From Streptomyces sp. SPB162 (GTDB taxonomy: Bacteria > Actinomycetota > Actinomycetes > Streptomycetales > Streptomycetaceae): a stretch of DNA of 64,000 nt. Shown piece by piece: positions 63,877 to 64,000 of this stretch. The notes under the pieces were generated by a model that did no database searches, was not told where the DNA came from, and worked only from the letters and a program-made list of their open reading frames with translations. The DNA is taken from NCBI RefSeq assembly GCF_029504575.1, contig NZ_JAQFII010000001.1, positions 558,001 through 622,000 on the forward strand. Direction: 5' to 3'. The position numbers were made by a program, and so were the translations under genes. Positions within the stretch are counted from its first letter, which is position 1. Each line of letters begins with the position of its first letter.

Positions 63877-64000
63877 CGACGGCGGCCCTTCCGGGTGGCA
63901 CGGGTGGTGAGTTCTTCGAAGGCGGGGGCGTCGCCGTCCTGCACGCGCCCCCAGGCGAGGGCGAACAGGGCGGGAACGGGGAGGTGCGGCCGGGCCCTGG
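63873..64000 (-). CDS. C-terminal end of an unidentified gene (start outside window)
   Basis: The minus-strand frame is open to the window edge and ends ...PALFALAWGRVQDGDAPAFEELTTRATRKGRRR, with its stop overlapping the MoxR start. Its position fits the DUF5691-type gene that I recall next to MoxR/DUF5682/SWIM clusters, but 42 residues cannot prove it. Confidence 0.55.
   Translation of the reverse strand, partial: RARPHLPVPALFALAWGRVQDGDAPAFEELTTRATRKGRRR

Overview
The window is 64 kb of very GC-rich DNA with a strong G/C third-codon bias. The gene content (MurT/GatD, zinc-free L33/L31 paralogues, whiJ-type regulator/DUF397 pair, Ku, LigD-type polymerase, anti-sigma HATPases, SigB/F-family sigma factor, HelR, secreted Tap-like and SGAP-like peptidases) is that of a Streptomyces chromosome. 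About 63 protein genes or gene remnants are supported. I found no rRNA, tRNA or CRISPR array.

Layout. 1-10 kb: end of murT with gatD (lipid II amidation), pfkA, a CtaG-like membrane protein, an acyltransferase, a PARG-like macrodomain enzyme coupled to a YbaK-like deacylase, and a secreted multi-domain lectin-like protein. 10-21 kb: Mut7-C protein, a PPOX flavoprotein and a LacI regulator linked by two matching palindromes, a probable Zur-controlled rpmG/rpmE2 pair, ku and a stand-alone LigD polymerase, a cold-shock protein, a Tap-type peptidase and a LysR/GATase divergent pair. 21-26 kb: urease operon ureABCFGD behind a GlnR-like box. 26-32 kb: SGAP-type aminopeptidase, an orphan Phd/YefM antitoxin back to back with a clpP paralogue, an NlpC/P60 hydrolase behind a c-di-AMP (ydaO) riboswitch, and a whiJ-type trio whose DNA-binding member is frameshifted and carries a TTA codon. 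32-37 kb: biotin genes bioF and bioBAD. 37-38.3 kb: two repeat copies and an IS481-family element with a 6-bp target duplication. 38-50 kb: DinB-like protein, Fic-like toxin/antitoxin pair, dnaE, two coupled CNNM/CorC transporters with a structured leader, helR, and a DJ-1/LysR pair. 50-57 kb: a P-loop NTPase with a membrane-anchored periplasmic-binding-like partner (frameshifted), a SigB/F-type sigma factor, an L,D-transpeptidase and an anti-sigma HATPase. 57-64 kb: a tightly coupled operon of a truncated gene, a MoxR ATPase, a DUF5682-like/vWA fusion and a SWIM zinc-finger protein.

Most of the window is core metabolism and envelope biology. The parts most likely to hold undescribed biology are the MoxR/DUF5682-vWA/SWIM operon at the right edge, the NTPase plus anchored binding-protein module, and a four-copy family of 140-200 bp palindromic repeats that sits just downstream of gene ends. 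One repeat copy is a chimera and another carries a second repeat inside it. The region between bioD and the DinB gene consists almost entirely of two repeat copies plus the IS, and the IS target duplication supplies the stop codon of the transposase on one strand and of the DinB gene on the other.
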